DNA of 64,000 nt, taken from the NCBI RefSeq assembly GCF_000708715.2, contig NZ_JENB01000020.1:58181-122180 (forward strand), written 5' to 3'. This DNA comes from Pseudomonas putida W15Oct28 (GTDB lineage: Bacteria > Pseudomonadota > Gammaproteobacteria > Pseudomonadales > Pseudomonadaceae). The notes under the pieces were generated by a model that worked only from the letters and a program-made list of their open reading frames with translations, did not search any database and was not told the origin of the DNA. Shown piece after piece: positions 46,450-54,665 of this stretch. Positions within the stretch are counted from its first letter, which is position 1; every line of letters begins with the position of its first letter. Both the position numbers and the translations under genes were made by a program.

Positions 46450-46472
46450 ATGGTGCGGCACCAGGAGTCGAA
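46450..46472. repeat. Left attachment-like repeat of the tRNA-Thr 3' end
   Basis: ATGGTGCGGCACCAGGAGTC plus GAA matches the tRNA-Thr 3' end at 53868-53891 (ATGGTGCCGGCACCAGGAAT then CGAA) in the same orientation, apart from one missing C and one G for A. It marks the left end of the integrated element, about 7.4 kb from the tRNA gene. Confidence 0.7.
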
Positions 46473-46689
46473 AAAAACCATAACTGCATGATTTTAAGAG
46501 ATTTATTTTTAGTTGTGTGATTGTCTATCTCTAAAATTATCCTTTGGCGCTGGGTCGGATTTGATGAGTGTGAGTGGAGTCAATCTTAGACCGATTGCCC
46601 CGAGGCAACAGTAGGGCAGTATGGCTCTGATAGGATTCGTGCCATTAGGCTCGGGAATCATGCTCATGCCATGGGGGGGATTCAGGGCG

Positions 46690-46732
46690 AAACGTCAATA
46701 GAAAGGTACGGAATGACTGGGTACTGACGTTT
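46690..46732. promoter_or_regulatory. Inverted repeat upstream of the caspase-like gene
   Basis: AAACGTCA (46690-46697) and TGACGTTT (46725-46732) form a perfect inverted repeat with a 27-bp spacer that also holds two GGTAC-like copies. It ends 28 bp before the caspase-like start and is a candidate operator. The AT-rich stretch 46473-46680 before it shows no gene and presumably holds the operon promoter. Confidence 0.4.
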
Positions 46733-46759
46733 TGCTATCATCTGGCTGCTGCCATCGAG

Positions 46760-47941
46760 ATGGAGTTTTTGGCTCTAATGACTGTGTATACAACCGCTGC
46801 GGCTACAAATGTGCCTTGTACTCACGCACTTGTGATTGGTGTTAGTCGATATTTACATCTTTCTGGAGGTGAGTCTACTTCAGACTTTGGCCGTGAGCTG
46901 GAGATGGCTCAGTTAACTTCAGCTGCGAGATCTGCCTCTGATTTTGCAGCGTGGCTAATTGAAAATTACCGAAACTCGTCTGCACCTCTGTCTTCAGTTC
47001 GTATTTTACTTTCGCCCAATTTTGAAGCCGAAGAGGAAGTAAATGCCAAGATTAAAGGCATGCTGGATGGAAGTTCAGAAGCCACCAGAGGCAATGCAGA
47101 ACTCTACTTCGACCAATTTTCAGCATCTTTGGCTAAACATACTGAAAACGTTGGAGTTGTGTATTTTGCCGGGCACGGTGTGCAGTTAACAAAGACGGGG
47201 GCAATTCTTTTGCTTAGTGATGTTGGCGACCCTGCTCACCCTACAGAGTTGCACGGGTCACTTGATTTAATGAGCTTGCACAAAAGTGCTAGTCATCCTG
47301 GAACAGCCCAAACGCAGTTCTGGTTTGCGGATGTTTGCAGGCAGGAGCCTAAAGTCGCAAAGCAATTCGAGTGTATGGTTGGTTCGATGCAGCGCAGCAA
47401 GAAAAACGGTCACGCCAAGAGCTCTACAATGTTTCTGTCCTCGATAAGTGGTGCTAAAGCTTATGGGCGACCGGATGGAGTCACTCTATTTAACGAGGCA
47501 CTTATGAACGGTCTCGTTTCGGGTGAGGCGGCGCAGTCAGATGGAGAAGATGAGTCACCTTGGGAGGTAACAGCTACAAGTCTCATAGAGTATTTATCCT
47601 CTGCTGTGCCAAAAAAAGCCAGGGCAGCTGGTGCTGAGCAGTTTGTGGAGAATATAGGGATCATTGAAAACGCAGTGTTGCATTCAATGATCGCTGCGCC
47701 AACTGTTGAGTTTGAGGCTGATGTAAGTCCACAGGCTCATCGCGGACACTGCACAAATTTCAATTTGAGATCTTCTAGTTGTACACATGTTGACAGCAAT
47801 TCTGATTGGCCTTTCAGTACTTTTCTCCCGGCTGGATTGTATAGCGCGGCATGGAACACTTCGCTTGGTAGTGCAACGTCGCAACGCCAAGCTTTATTAA
47901 ATGTGCGCCCGCCTAAAAAAGTTCTGTCAGTTAAGCCTTAA
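46760..47941 (+). CDS. Caspase-like (peptidase C14) protease
   Basis: The 393-residue protein has a caspase fold over residues about 20-310: the first strand HALVIGVSRYL, the catalytic His139 in VVYFAGHGVQ and the catalytic Cys193 in FWFADVCRQEP, then FLSSISGAKAYGRPDG. Asp191, two residues before the cysteine, is the position that gives metacaspases a basic P1 preference, so Arg/Lys cleavage is likely. Residues 315-393 form a separate beta-rich domain. It has no signal or membrane segment. ATG 46760 and ATG 46778 (MTVYTTAA) are both possible. It heads a three-gene AT-rich operon, 11 bp before the next gene. A defence role is inferred. Confidence 0.8.
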   Translation: MEFLALMTVYTTAAATNVPCTHALVIGVSRYLHLSGGESTSDFGRELEMAQLTSAARSASDFAAWLIENYRNSSAPLSSVRILLSPNFEAEEEVNAKIKGMLDGSSEATRGNAELYFDQFSASLAKHTENVGVVYFAGHGVQLTKTGAILLLSDVGDPAHPTELHGSLDLMSLHKSASHPGTAQTQFWFADVCRQEPKVAKQFECMVGSMQRSKKNGHAKSSTMFLSSISGAKAYGRPDGVTLFNEALMNGLVSGEAAQSDGEDESPWEVTATSLIEYLSSAVPKKARAAGAEQFVENIGIIENAVLHSMIAAPTVEFEADVSPQAHRGHCTNFNLRSSSCTHVDSNSDWPFSTFLPAGLYSAAWNTSLGSATSQRQALLNVRPPKKVLSVKP

Positions 47942-47952
47942 GGGATAAGGAT

Positions 47953-48990
47953 ATGTTAAATAGTCAGGACAGCTGGGGATCGATAAATATAGTTGTTGAC
48001 TCAAAGCTAAATTTCGCGGGCGGTGATACGAAAATAAAAATTAGAGATCAACGATTAAGGCTTTATCTCACTACTACTCCTAAGCAAGTGCTCGTTCCCT
48101 CAGGGATTTATGAACTAAGCACAGTGAAGGATAATGGACAAGCCATAAGTCAAATAGTTCAGGTCTCGGAAGACGAAAAAAAGGAAGTAAAATTTTACCT
48201 TAAAACGGAAGCTGGTCCCGACGCCAGCCTCTTAGATGAGGATTTTGTCCATTTCATAAGTCCTGCTCCTTCAAGCCCCAAGACATCTGACATTAAGCTT
48301 GTTGAGATAACGCAAGGTGCACAGATTCACATGAAGGATGATCGGTGGGTAATTCGGCAAGAAAATCCCATGGAGCAACTTACTTCGGCTACGTTTGTCA
48401 CCGAAAAAGGTGCGGTAGTTGTTAACTTGCCAGTTAGCGGCGGTAATCACTTTCGCTCAATGTGGTGCCAAGTTTTTTCAAACCGTGAAGATAACTTTAC
48501 TTATCCAAAAATAAAAATAGCACCAACACGAACTATAGCTTCTTCGATGGAGCAAATGTTAGATTCGGGGCGAATATTCTATGCATCACAAGTGGCTTTC
48601 AATAGCATGAAAGCGCTTTTGGATAGATATCCAGATCCAACTGGGGCAATGCTAGGAGTAATTGCGCTATTTAAAGTTGGGCGTCTGCATCTTCATAAAA
48701 GGTGGTTGCAAGAATTCAATAATCGATATGAATGGCTACCTGATGGGAAGATTTTTCTCGCGCTAATATTGGCAGAGTCAGAGAATGATGAATGCAGCGC
48801 GATTGAGCTAATAAAAACTGCGGCTCATCAAAAAATACTATATAGCGATAGTTTTTCAGTGTTGCTTTCTTTAATTAGAGCGCTTCCAGTTGAGAAAAGT
48901 CAATTTGAATCCATATTTAATATGGCCACTCTTATCGACTGGCGTTCTAGGTATCTCTGCTACTCCAAGTCGAGTGATCTTGATGTTTGA
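47953..48990 (+). CDS. Unknown protein between the caspase and MBL genes
   Basis: I do not recognise this 345-residue protein. Residues 1-75 look like a small beta-sandwich (INIVVDSKLNFAGGDTKIKI, VPSGIYELSTVKDNG, ISQIVQVSEDEKKEV) that resembles the C-terminal domain of the caspase-like neighbour. Residues about 200-335 are helical with a repeat-like rhythm (QVAFNSMKALLDRYPDPTGA, GRLHLHKRWLQEFNNRYEWL, KIFLALILAESENDECSAIE). It could be an adaptor, sensor or protease substrate. Its stop overlaps the MBL start by eight bases, so the two are translationally coupled. Low GC marks it as acquired. Confidence 0.75.
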   Translation: MLNSQDSWGSINIVVDSKLNFAGGDTKIKIRDQRLRLYLTTTPKQVLVPSGIYELSTVKDNGQAISQIVQVSEDEKKEVKFYLKTEAGPDASLLDEDFVHFISPAPSSPKTSDIKLVEITQGAQIHMKDDRWVIRQENPMEQLTSATFVTEKGAVVVNLPVSGGNHFRSMWCQVFSNREDNFTYPKIKIAPTRTIASSMEQMLDSGRIFYASQVAFNSMKALLDRYPDPTGAMLGVIALFKVGRLHLHKRWLQEFNNRYEWLPDGKIFLALILAESENDECSAIELIKTAAHQKILYSDSFSVLLSLIRALPVEKSQFESIFNMATLIDWRSRYLCYSKSSDLDV

Positions 48991-50056
48991 AATTACAATG
49001 CTCCCCGCTAGAGAGGGTGATGCGCTCTGGATCCGATGGGGTGATGCGGATAATCCAAGGCAAATGCTTGTTGACTCCGGAATAAAGGCCAGTGGTAGAA
49101 AGTTAAAAAGCCTGATAACGGCAATGCCAGAAGAGCGAAGACATTTTGATCTCATTGTTATAACTCATATTGATTGTGATCATATATGGGGGGCTATTAG
49201 CTGCTTCGTGGAGTCTCCTAAAATTCCCAACTTGTCAATCTCAGACTTTTGGTTTAATGGGCACAAGCATCTTGTAGAAAGCCAACATACCCTCGAATCA
49301 CTAGGTCCTATACAGGGAGATGAGCTTTCAAACTGGTTGGAATATTCGGGTCACTGGAATTTGGCCTTTGATAAAAAGGCTGTAAGCACTTCTTCCGATG
49401 GGCAGCCAATAAAAATTGTTTTGCCAGGAAATATGGTAGTTACTGTCATTGGGCCCACCCCAAAAAGGTTGTACGAACTAGCTCCTTCATGGCCAGAGGC
49501 GATGTCTGAGGCTCTGAATGAGGCCCCCCCTCCTGTAGTAGGCTTAGAAGAGCTTGGGGCGAGAAGTAGCATCGATATATCCAGTCTTGAAGATTTGGAT
49601 GAAGTGGCAAACGCACAGTTTGTAGCCGATACTAGTACTACTAATGCCAGTAGTATAACCCTTGTCTTAGAGTACGAAGGAAAACGAGTTCTGCTCGCCG
49701 GTGACGCACTAGCTAGTGATCTTATTGGTGCGTTTGAAAAATTCACTGATCGGCTTCCAATAAGTTTTGATGCTGTTAAAGTCCCTCATCACGGTAGTGA
49801 GAAAAATGTAAGCAAGGAATTAATGGCGAGTATCAGTTGCGATAAATGGCTGATATCAACGGATGGTAACAAACATCATCATCCTGATATTGCTGCGGTT
49901 GCCAGGATAATTACTTGCGCCAATGAGCCAAGCATATATTTTAATGTTCCTAGTATTCATAATGATCTGTGGGGTAGAAAGCGTTGGCAGGCTGAGTTTA
50001 AGTATCAGGCTTTTTATGGGGATCAAACTAAAGGGCTGACTGTAGAGGTGGGTTAA
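48983..50056 (+). CDS. ComEC-like metallo-beta-lactamase-fold hydrolase
   Basis: The 357-residue protein has the MBL fold of the ComEC/Rec2-hydrolase type: MLPAREGDALWIRWGD and MLVDSGIKAS, the metal motif H62-x-D-x-D66-H67 in VITHIDCDHIWGA, a second HKH (94-96), LLAGDA with Asp241, KVPHHGSEKN with His269/270, and a late TDGNKHHHPD. It would hydrolyse a phosphoester or nucleic acid in the cytosol. ATG 48983 (MFEITMLPAREG) overlaps the upstream stop. Similar MBL proteins accompany caspase-, TIR- or trypsin-like effectors in bacterial conflict operons. It ends the operon; a small GAGCCC..GGGCT stem lies downstream. Confidence 0.82.
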   Translation: MFEITMLPAREGDALWIRWGDADNPRQMLVDSGIKASGRKLKSLITAMPEERRHFDLIVITHIDCDHIWGAISCFVESPKIPNLSISDFWFNGHKHLVESQHTLESLGPIQGDELSNWLEYSGHWNLAFDKKAVSTSSDGQPIKIVLPGNMVVTVIGPTPKRLYELAPSWPEAMSEALNEAPPPVVGLEELGARSSIDISSLEDLDEVANAQFVADTSTTNASSITLVLEYEGKRVLLAGDALASDLIGAFEKFTDRLPISFDAVKVPHHGSEKNVSKELMASISCDKWLISTDGNKHHHPDIAAVARIITCANEPSIYFNVPSIHNDLWGRKRWQAEFKYQAFYGDQTKGLTVEVG

Positions 50057-50211
50057 CAATATTTAGTTTAGCGTGGAATGGATTGAGATGCTTGATCCGG
50101 AAACGATAGCTCTCCATTTGGAGCCCTGCTCCGGGCTGCATTTATGCATAGCAGAAATATACAGTCAAAATTTTACTTTTGATTGTGTTTGTTAGTTTTT
50201 TTTGTCTTAAT

Positions 50212-50487
50212 TTAGATAACAAAAATCCATTGTTTTTCTAATCTGCGAGCGAGCAAGCGCACGGTCAACAAGTAATAATACCGCGTTTCGTCACTATGCT
50301 CTGCTAGGCGATGATTTAGAAACCAGTCTAGATGCTTTCTCTGCCAAGTCCACGGCGTTTCTCGCTGCCAGCGTTCAGCAATTTCATTCTGGATGGTCTT
50401 CGCCTGCCGTAAATGGCGTTGCCGTGTCGCGGGCGACCCCGTAAGCATTCCACCCAAGAACAGTTCCATGTCGAATGGCTTACTCAT
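50212..50487 (-). CDS. Small recombinase-partner protein
   Basis: This 91-residue protein (MSKPFDMELFLGGMLTGSPA, TRQRHLRQAKTIQNEIAERW, SDETRYYYLLTVRLLARRLE) looks like the helical DNA-binding (SAM-like) domain of a tyrosine recombinase standing alone. Its ATG overlaps the stop of the recombinase gene by four bases. The same two-gene pairing of an integrase-domain protein with a small partner occurs on Pseudomonas islands, as far as I recall. It may assist that recombinase, which here is broken. Confidence 0.6.
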   Translation of the reverse strand: MSKPFDMELFLGGMLTGSPATRQRHLRQAKTIQNEIAERWQRETPWTWQRKHLDWFLNHRLAEHSDETRYYYLLTVRLLARRLEKQWIFVI

Positions 50488-51464
50488 GACCGCCCTCCAA
50501 TATAGGCAGCGACCACATCGATCCGACTGTGCCCCAGCTCGTAGCTGATTTGCCTTCGGGCCTCACGATCAAGGTCCCTATCTACCTGGCAACATTGGTC
50601 GCCATTAATAGGCGCGGGGTGTTGGGTGATTTGCTCATAGCGCTCACATGCGTACGCCGCTCGTAGCTCATGGAAGCCTTTGAGGTTGTGTGCATGCATG
50701 ATGTCCCGTGCAGGGCGGACAATTCTTTGTAGAAAGTTCAGGTAGCTTTCGTGTGGCGCGATGAGATTGCGGCTCCCCTCAGGCAACACCTGTCGTGCAA
50801 CCCCAAGTGCACCTCGAACATGGTCGTCCACCGCAATCCAACGTGGTGCCGAGGCGCCGGCGCGGCCGCCCTTGGTGCCATCCTGGATGTTGATCCTGCC
50901 TAAATTTTGGGCCTCACGACTTAACCGTGGCAGGTCAGCCAAGATGGCCTCACGCAAGCGCATGCCGGTGGCTCGCGCTAACAGAACAATCGCAGCGGCC
51001 CGTAGCTGATGATGACGGCAAAGCGCATCGACGATTTGCTGAACCTGCTTGCGGTCCTGGCCCTGTGGCACCGACTGGCGAACCCCGGTGCGCTGCATAC
51101 GCAACTCTTTGCTCGGGCTGGGCAACTTCACGCACTGATCACCGCGAAGCGCCGCCATGGTCCTGTTAACGCTGGATAGCCGATTTTGCGCGGTGCTGAT
51201 GGCGAGGTCGCCGCGCCCAACCAGGTCACGGAGATACGCCGCATAGTTGGCCAACACCTTCCGATTAACCTGCCGCGCATCATTGATACCGGGCCCCTGT
51301 TCGGATCGGCACCACTTCACAAATGCCTGCTACCGATCAGAATGCGCCTTGACCGTGCCGTAGTGGCCACCGCCGAACATGTCTTTCAATGCCTGCGGCC
51401 CTGCGTAGCTCAATTGCCTGCCGTAGCCGAAATTGCGGCCATCGCGTCTACCCGCCAATGTCAT
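50484..51464 (-). pseudogene. Tyrosine recombinase broken by an in-frame amber codon
   Basis: The frame runs from MTLAGRRDGRNFGYGRQLSY at 51464 through HSDR, meets TAG at 51332-51330, and continues in frame with QAFVKWCRSEQGPG to the catalytic region: Arg in ATGMRLREAIL, His-x-x-Arg in GFHELRAAYAC, and His and Tyr in YELGHSRIDVVAAYIGG. The codon at the break fits an ancestral TGG (Trp). Downstream sense codons show no further damage, so the mutation looks recent. A GTG at 51320 could re-start translation of most of the protein, lacking 48 residues. Confidence 0.75.
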
Positions 51465-51636
51465 CTCAATCACCTCATCTCCCGTTCTCCGATCCTCGCC
51501 CCACGTCATCCCGCCAAGAATGTTGAGTGTTATCAGGGATCAAGGCCCCTGCGACCTGTGAGGGTTGTCCACTAACGCGGGACTGGCGGCTCTTTACGAC
51601 CGGGAGCTTGGGCATCTCATGATCTGGCCTCCTGAG

Positions 51637-51755
51637 CACTTCCGAGGAAGTGGGCGGGTGGAGGTTGCACTGGCTGACTAGACCAGCGCCGCGAGATCCT
51701 GAGTCAGGTGAAGGCAGTGAAGCGATGACCGGGGCATGCCTGACTGTCAGTCAGG
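51637..51755. other. Two strong palindromes in a non-coding stretch
   Basis: CACTTCC-GA-GGAAGTG (51637-51652) and CCTGACTG-T-CAGTCAGG (51739-51755) are perfect inverted repeats in a 286-bp gap between the recombinase start and a questionable reading frame. They could be regulator or recombinase sites. I see no gene in 51465-51750. Confidence 0.45.
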
Positions 51756-52026
51756 TGCAGTCCATTCCCTGGGCTGCGGCACCATCATCTGCATCGCTGT
51801 TGCTGGTGACTTCGGTGTTTGTCACGCCGATTGTCACGAGGGGAAATGCCGCAAAGCCTTGTACGAGGTGGACTGCAGCAGCGGTAGGAGCGCCCGTCTC
51901 TTTCCGGAAGAAAGAGACGGGCGCAGGTTGGCGCAAGGAAATGGCCAAGCGGATAGGTTGCTGCAGGGCAGCTATGAAAGGGAATGAGTGGCCGCAGTGG
52001 GCACTCTGGTAGAAGTAGGCATCCAT
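51751..52026 (-). CDS. Questionable reading frame, possibly related to phage-satellite Ash/epsilon proteins
   Basis: A 91-residue frame from ATG 52026 reads MDAYFYQSAHCGHSFPFIAA, QQPIRLAISLRQPAPVSFFR and KETGAP, then a Ser/Asn/Asp-rich end. The frame stays open upstream to 52488. I have an impression that PVSFFRKETG-type frames recur beside P4-type integrases, but I cannot confirm a family from memory. The middle coincides with a 15-bp perfect hairpin, so an RNA function may explain the conservation instead. The opposite strand also carries an open frame (51650-52012). Confidence 0.3.
   Translation of the reverse strand: MDAYFYQSAHCGHSFPFIAALQQPIRLAISLRQPAPVSFFRKETGAPTAAAVHLVQGFAAFPLVTIGVTNTEVTSNSDADDGAAAQGMDCT
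51890..51924. other. 15-bp perfect stem hairpin
   Basis: GCGCCCGTCTCTTTC (51890-51904) and GAAAGAGACGGGCGC (51910-51924) pair without a mismatch around CGGAA. This is the strongest short stem-loop in the island. It could be a terminator core without a T-run, a recombination substrate, or part of a regulatory RNA of the kind that gives immunity in P4-like satellites. Confidence 0.55.
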
Positions 52027-52163
52027 CACATCGCTGTGACCGTGCGAGCCGCCGGACGCTAATCGCACTTTGGGAGAACCACCACGGTGTGGCGTAGCCT
52101 TAAAGGTTCTAGCTACTTGGGGTTGCTGTCTATGACAGCGCTTTGCCCGATCTTTTCTACGCC

Positions 52164-52255
52164 TGTGGATAATTCGGGTCAAGGCTCGAATTTTTGGGAG
52201 TTCTGCGGCTGTGGATGAAAGTATCCACCGGTGGAAATCTGTGGTTTTCCACAGA
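52164..52255. other. Cluster of DnaA-box-like motifs and palindromes
   Basis: An exact DnaA box complement (TGTGGATAA, 52164-52172), a near match (TGTGGATGA), the palindrome TCCACCGGTGGA (52224-52235) and the inverted pair TCTGTGG-TTTT-CCACAGA (52238-52255) lie within 92 bp. The surrounding 52027-52373 stretch has no convincing gene. The cluster could be an origin-like or transfer-related site of the element. Confidence 0.4.
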
Positions 52256-52287
52256 CAATTTGCGTGGGCTTTAGATTTTTTAAATGA

Positions 52288-52332
52288 GGTCCATCCAAGC
52301 AGGGCGGCTTTGCAGCCCTGTTTGGATGGACC
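52288..52332. terminator. Long hairpin downstream of the integrase
   Basis: GGTCCATCCAA and TTGGATGGACC form an 11-bp outer stem with an inner GCAGGGC..GCCCTG stem. It lies 42 bp after the integrase stop codon. There is no clean T-run, so it may be a processing or exonuclease-blocking hairpin for the integrase mRNA. Confidence 0.55.
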
Positions 52333-52373
52333 CGTGCGGACAAGCGGATCACTGAGATATGAAGACCGAGCGC

Positions 52374-53696
52374 TTACTCGGTTGCGCCACGTTTTGCTTT
52401 TAGGCGAGTGACGTTCGCTCCGGTCTGGTTCGCGAATTCGTGTGGAGTGACATGCTCCTGCCGGTTGGCCTCCAGGTACCGGCTCCACCAGTTCATGATC
52501 AGCCTGCGCTCCTCGATGAACTCGGCCTTGTGGATGTAAGCGGCGCGGACGTTGTTGCGCTCCTTGTGGCTCATCTGCCGTTCAATGGCTGTCTCCGACC
52601 ACAATCCTGACTCGATCAGTGCACTGCAGGCCATCGAACGAAATCCATGCCCGCAGATATCGGTTTTGGTGTCGTATCCCATCGTCCGAAGTGCGTTGTT
52701 CACGGTATTTTCGGACATGGGCTTCCAGGGTTTGGCATCCCCTGCGAACACCAATGCGAAGTTACCTGTGAGCGCATGGATTTGTTCGAGTAGAGCCACC
52801 GCTTGCGGAGATAAGGGTACAAGGTGGATGTCCCCGGCCATCTTCGTACCCCTTGTGGAAAAGGGTACTCCCTCCAGCGCTGGCCGAGTGTCTGGGATTT
52901 CCCAGGTGCCGCGCTTGAGGTCGAACTCGCTCCAGCGGGCGAAACGCAGCTCGCTGGAGCGTACAAACACATGCAGCGACAGCATCACCGTCAGACGAGT
53001 AAGTGCCCGGCCTTTATAGGTGTCGATCCGCTCCTGTAGTTCCCGCAGTCGCGATAAGGGTAGAGCGGGGCGATGTACCACCCGCGGGGCTTTGATCAAG
53101 CCTTCGAGGTCGTAAGTAGGGTTTACGGTGATAAGCCGGAGGCGTTTTGCCTCGCGCATGATGCTCTGCAGGTAGTTTTGTACCCTTAAAGCAACGTCTA
53201 TCGTTCCGCGCTTCTTGATCGCTTCCAAGGGCTGCATGAGGTCATGGGTGTCGAGGTCGACAATGGCGCGGGCGCCGATCAGCGGGAATACGTGGGTTTT
53301 GAGGCGGCTCATCACAGTCTTGGAGTGGCCTGGTGCCCACTTGGCCGACATTTCCGTGTGCCAGCCCAGCGCAACGCTTTCAAAGGTTCTGCCTTTGATC
53401 ACAGCTTCCGCCCTGACTTGGTGCTTGGTCTTTATGGGATCAATGCCATCCGCCAGCATTCGCTTGACCTCCAAGCGCTTGCGGCGCGCGTCGGCGAGGC
53501 CAATGACGGGATAGTTGCCGAACGAGGTCAGTCCTTCCCGTCCGTCAGGTTTGACGTAACGGAGCCGCCAGCCTTTGCGGCCATTGGGTTGGACTAGAAG
53601 GTAGAGGCCGTCGCCGTCGAAAAGCTTGTAGGCGCGGTCGGTGGGCTTGGCTGAGCGGCAAGCCGAATCAGAGAGTGGAGCAGTGGTGCGCGACAT
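52374..53696 (-). CDS. P4-type tyrosine integrase
   Basis: The 440-residue integrase has the DUF4102 N-terminal domain (SDSACRSAKPTDRAYKLFDG, DGLYLLVQPNGRKGWRLRY), a core-binding domain near 100-190, and the catalytic residues Arg246 (FVRSSELRFARW), His350-x-x-Arg353 (CGHGFRSMACSAL), His377 and Tyr387 (NNVRAAYIHKAEF). ATG 53696 has GGGAG eight bases upstream; the AAGGG-TACT-CCCTT palindrome overlaps that site and may be an operator. It lies 172 bp from tRNA-Thr, reading away from it, as expected for an element integrated in that gene. Confidence 0.93.
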   Translation of the reverse strand: MSRTTAPLSDSACRSAKPTDRAYKLFDGDGLYLLVQPNGRKGWRLRYVKPDGREGLTSFGNYPVIGLADARRKRLEVKRMLADGIDPIKTKHQVRAEAVIKGRTFESVALGWHTEMSAKWAPGHSKTVMSRLKTHVFPLIGARAIVDLDTHDLMQPLEAIKKRGTIDVALRVQNYLQSIMREAKRLRLITVNPTYDLEGLIKAPRVVHRPALPLSRLRELQERIDTYKGRALTRLTVMLSLHVFVRSSELRFARWSEFDLKRGTWEIPDTRPALEGVPFSTRGTKMAGDIHLVPLSPQAVALLEQIHALTGNFALVFAGDAKPWKPMSENTVNNALRTMGYDTKTDICGHGFRSMACSALIESGLWSETAIERQMSHKERNNVRAAYIHKAEFIEERRLIMNWWSRYLEANRQEHVTPHEFANQTGANVTRLKAKRGATE

Positions 53697-53798
53697 AAGG
53701 GTACTCCCTTTTATCGAAGTGACCTTTACCCCAAACTCTACCCTTAAACCGGTTGGAATCCACAAGGATTCACCGGAATCCGACGGAACCCCAAAACG

Positions 53799-53822
53799 AA
53801 AAAACCCGCCAGAAGGCGGGTT
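53799..53822 (-). terminator. tRNA-Thr transcript terminator
   Basis: AACCCGCC and GGCGGGTT form an 8-bp stem around AGAA; on the minus strand it is followed by a T-run. It lies 46 bp beyond the tRNA 3' end, inside the island end. Confidence 0.85.
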
Positions 53823-53868
53823 TTTCGGGGGTTCCAGAGATTTTGAAAGCTTTCTATGGAACCTTGAA

Positions 53869-53944
<76 letters not shown>

Positions 53945-54042
53945 AATGGGGCGTCATTATAACGATCGTTTGGCGCCTGTAAACCACTTAGTTGCGAATG
54001 TTCGAAAAAGACCTAAGTCACCGGCCTAAAAGGAGAATTTTC

Positions 54043-54291
54043 CTACCAGCCGCGGTGGATGGTGTTGACGCTTGGCTCGCTTTTGCCCGGGTTGAAGAAC
54101 AACTTGTCGTTGTCGCAGCCGCGCTTGCGGCAGGGGCTTTCGGTGCGCAGGGGCAGGCCGTTGTCGCCGCCCAGTTGCATGCCGGGGTGGTTCCAGCCCA
54201 GGTTGCTGTTTGGGTGAGGCGAGGTGCCGCCGGCGCAGCCGGTCAGGGCCAGGGCGAAGGTCAACAGGGTTAGTGGTTTGGCTTGGGTCAC
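54043..54291 (-). CDS. Small lipoprotein
   Basis: The 82-residue frame begins with GTG (MTQAKPLTLLTFALALTGCA), which holds a lipobox (ALTGC) followed by a Gly/Ser/Asn-rich segment and three further cysteines (ESPCRKRGCDND). The mature protein would be a periplasmic lipid-anchored protein of about 64 residues. No family is recognised. Start choice rests on the signal sequence because no strong ribosome binding site is seen. Confidence 0.7.
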   Translation of the reverse strand: MTQAKPLTLLTFALALTGCAGGTSPHPNSNLGWNHPGMQLGGDNGLPLRTESPCRKRGCDNDKLFFNPGKSEPSVNTIHRGW

Positions 54292-54444
54292 GATGGTCAG
54301 GTCCGTTGGTCCATTGTCGGTTCTGGCACAACGCCAGAAGGCCGCGGGGCTGGCGGGCAGCGCGCGACGTCACTTTTTAATGATTTGGGGGGCGGATGAT
54401 ACACCGTTACGGCGGTGGGGCATTAGCCTTGTGTTGTCTTGCAT

Positions 54445-54539
54445 GGCCTCTTCGCGGGCATGCCCGCTCCCACAGGTTCAGTGGGTGCCTTGAAAACGGT
54501 GCAGAAATTGTGGGAGCGGGCGTGCCCGCGAAGAGGCCA
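54445..54539. repeat. Inverted REP pair
   Basis: Two GCGGGC-type REP copies (GGCCTCTTCGCGGGCATGCC and its complement) face each other around a loop of about 30 bp. Unrelated sequence separates this pair from the structured leader to the right. Confidence 0.92.
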
Positions 54540-54665
54540 TAAGCTGTATGAAAATTCTGAACCGTGGGGCCAAAAGCTTCAGGGTTTGGATGCTTCGGAC
54601 GTATCCTACGCGCGCCGCCGAAGTATCGCTGTTGTCGGGGAAATCGCTCACGGATAACGTTCTTG

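Noticed and set aside
51650..52012. Plus-strand 120-codon frame in the island
   Set aside because: It overlaps the minus-strand PVSFFRKETG frame and a 15-bp perfect palindrome that makes both strands look coding; neither is well supported.
54541..54665. Gene between the REP pair and the structured leader
   Set aside because: Only short frames without ribosome binding sites are present; one of them (54439-54657) runs through the REP pair.
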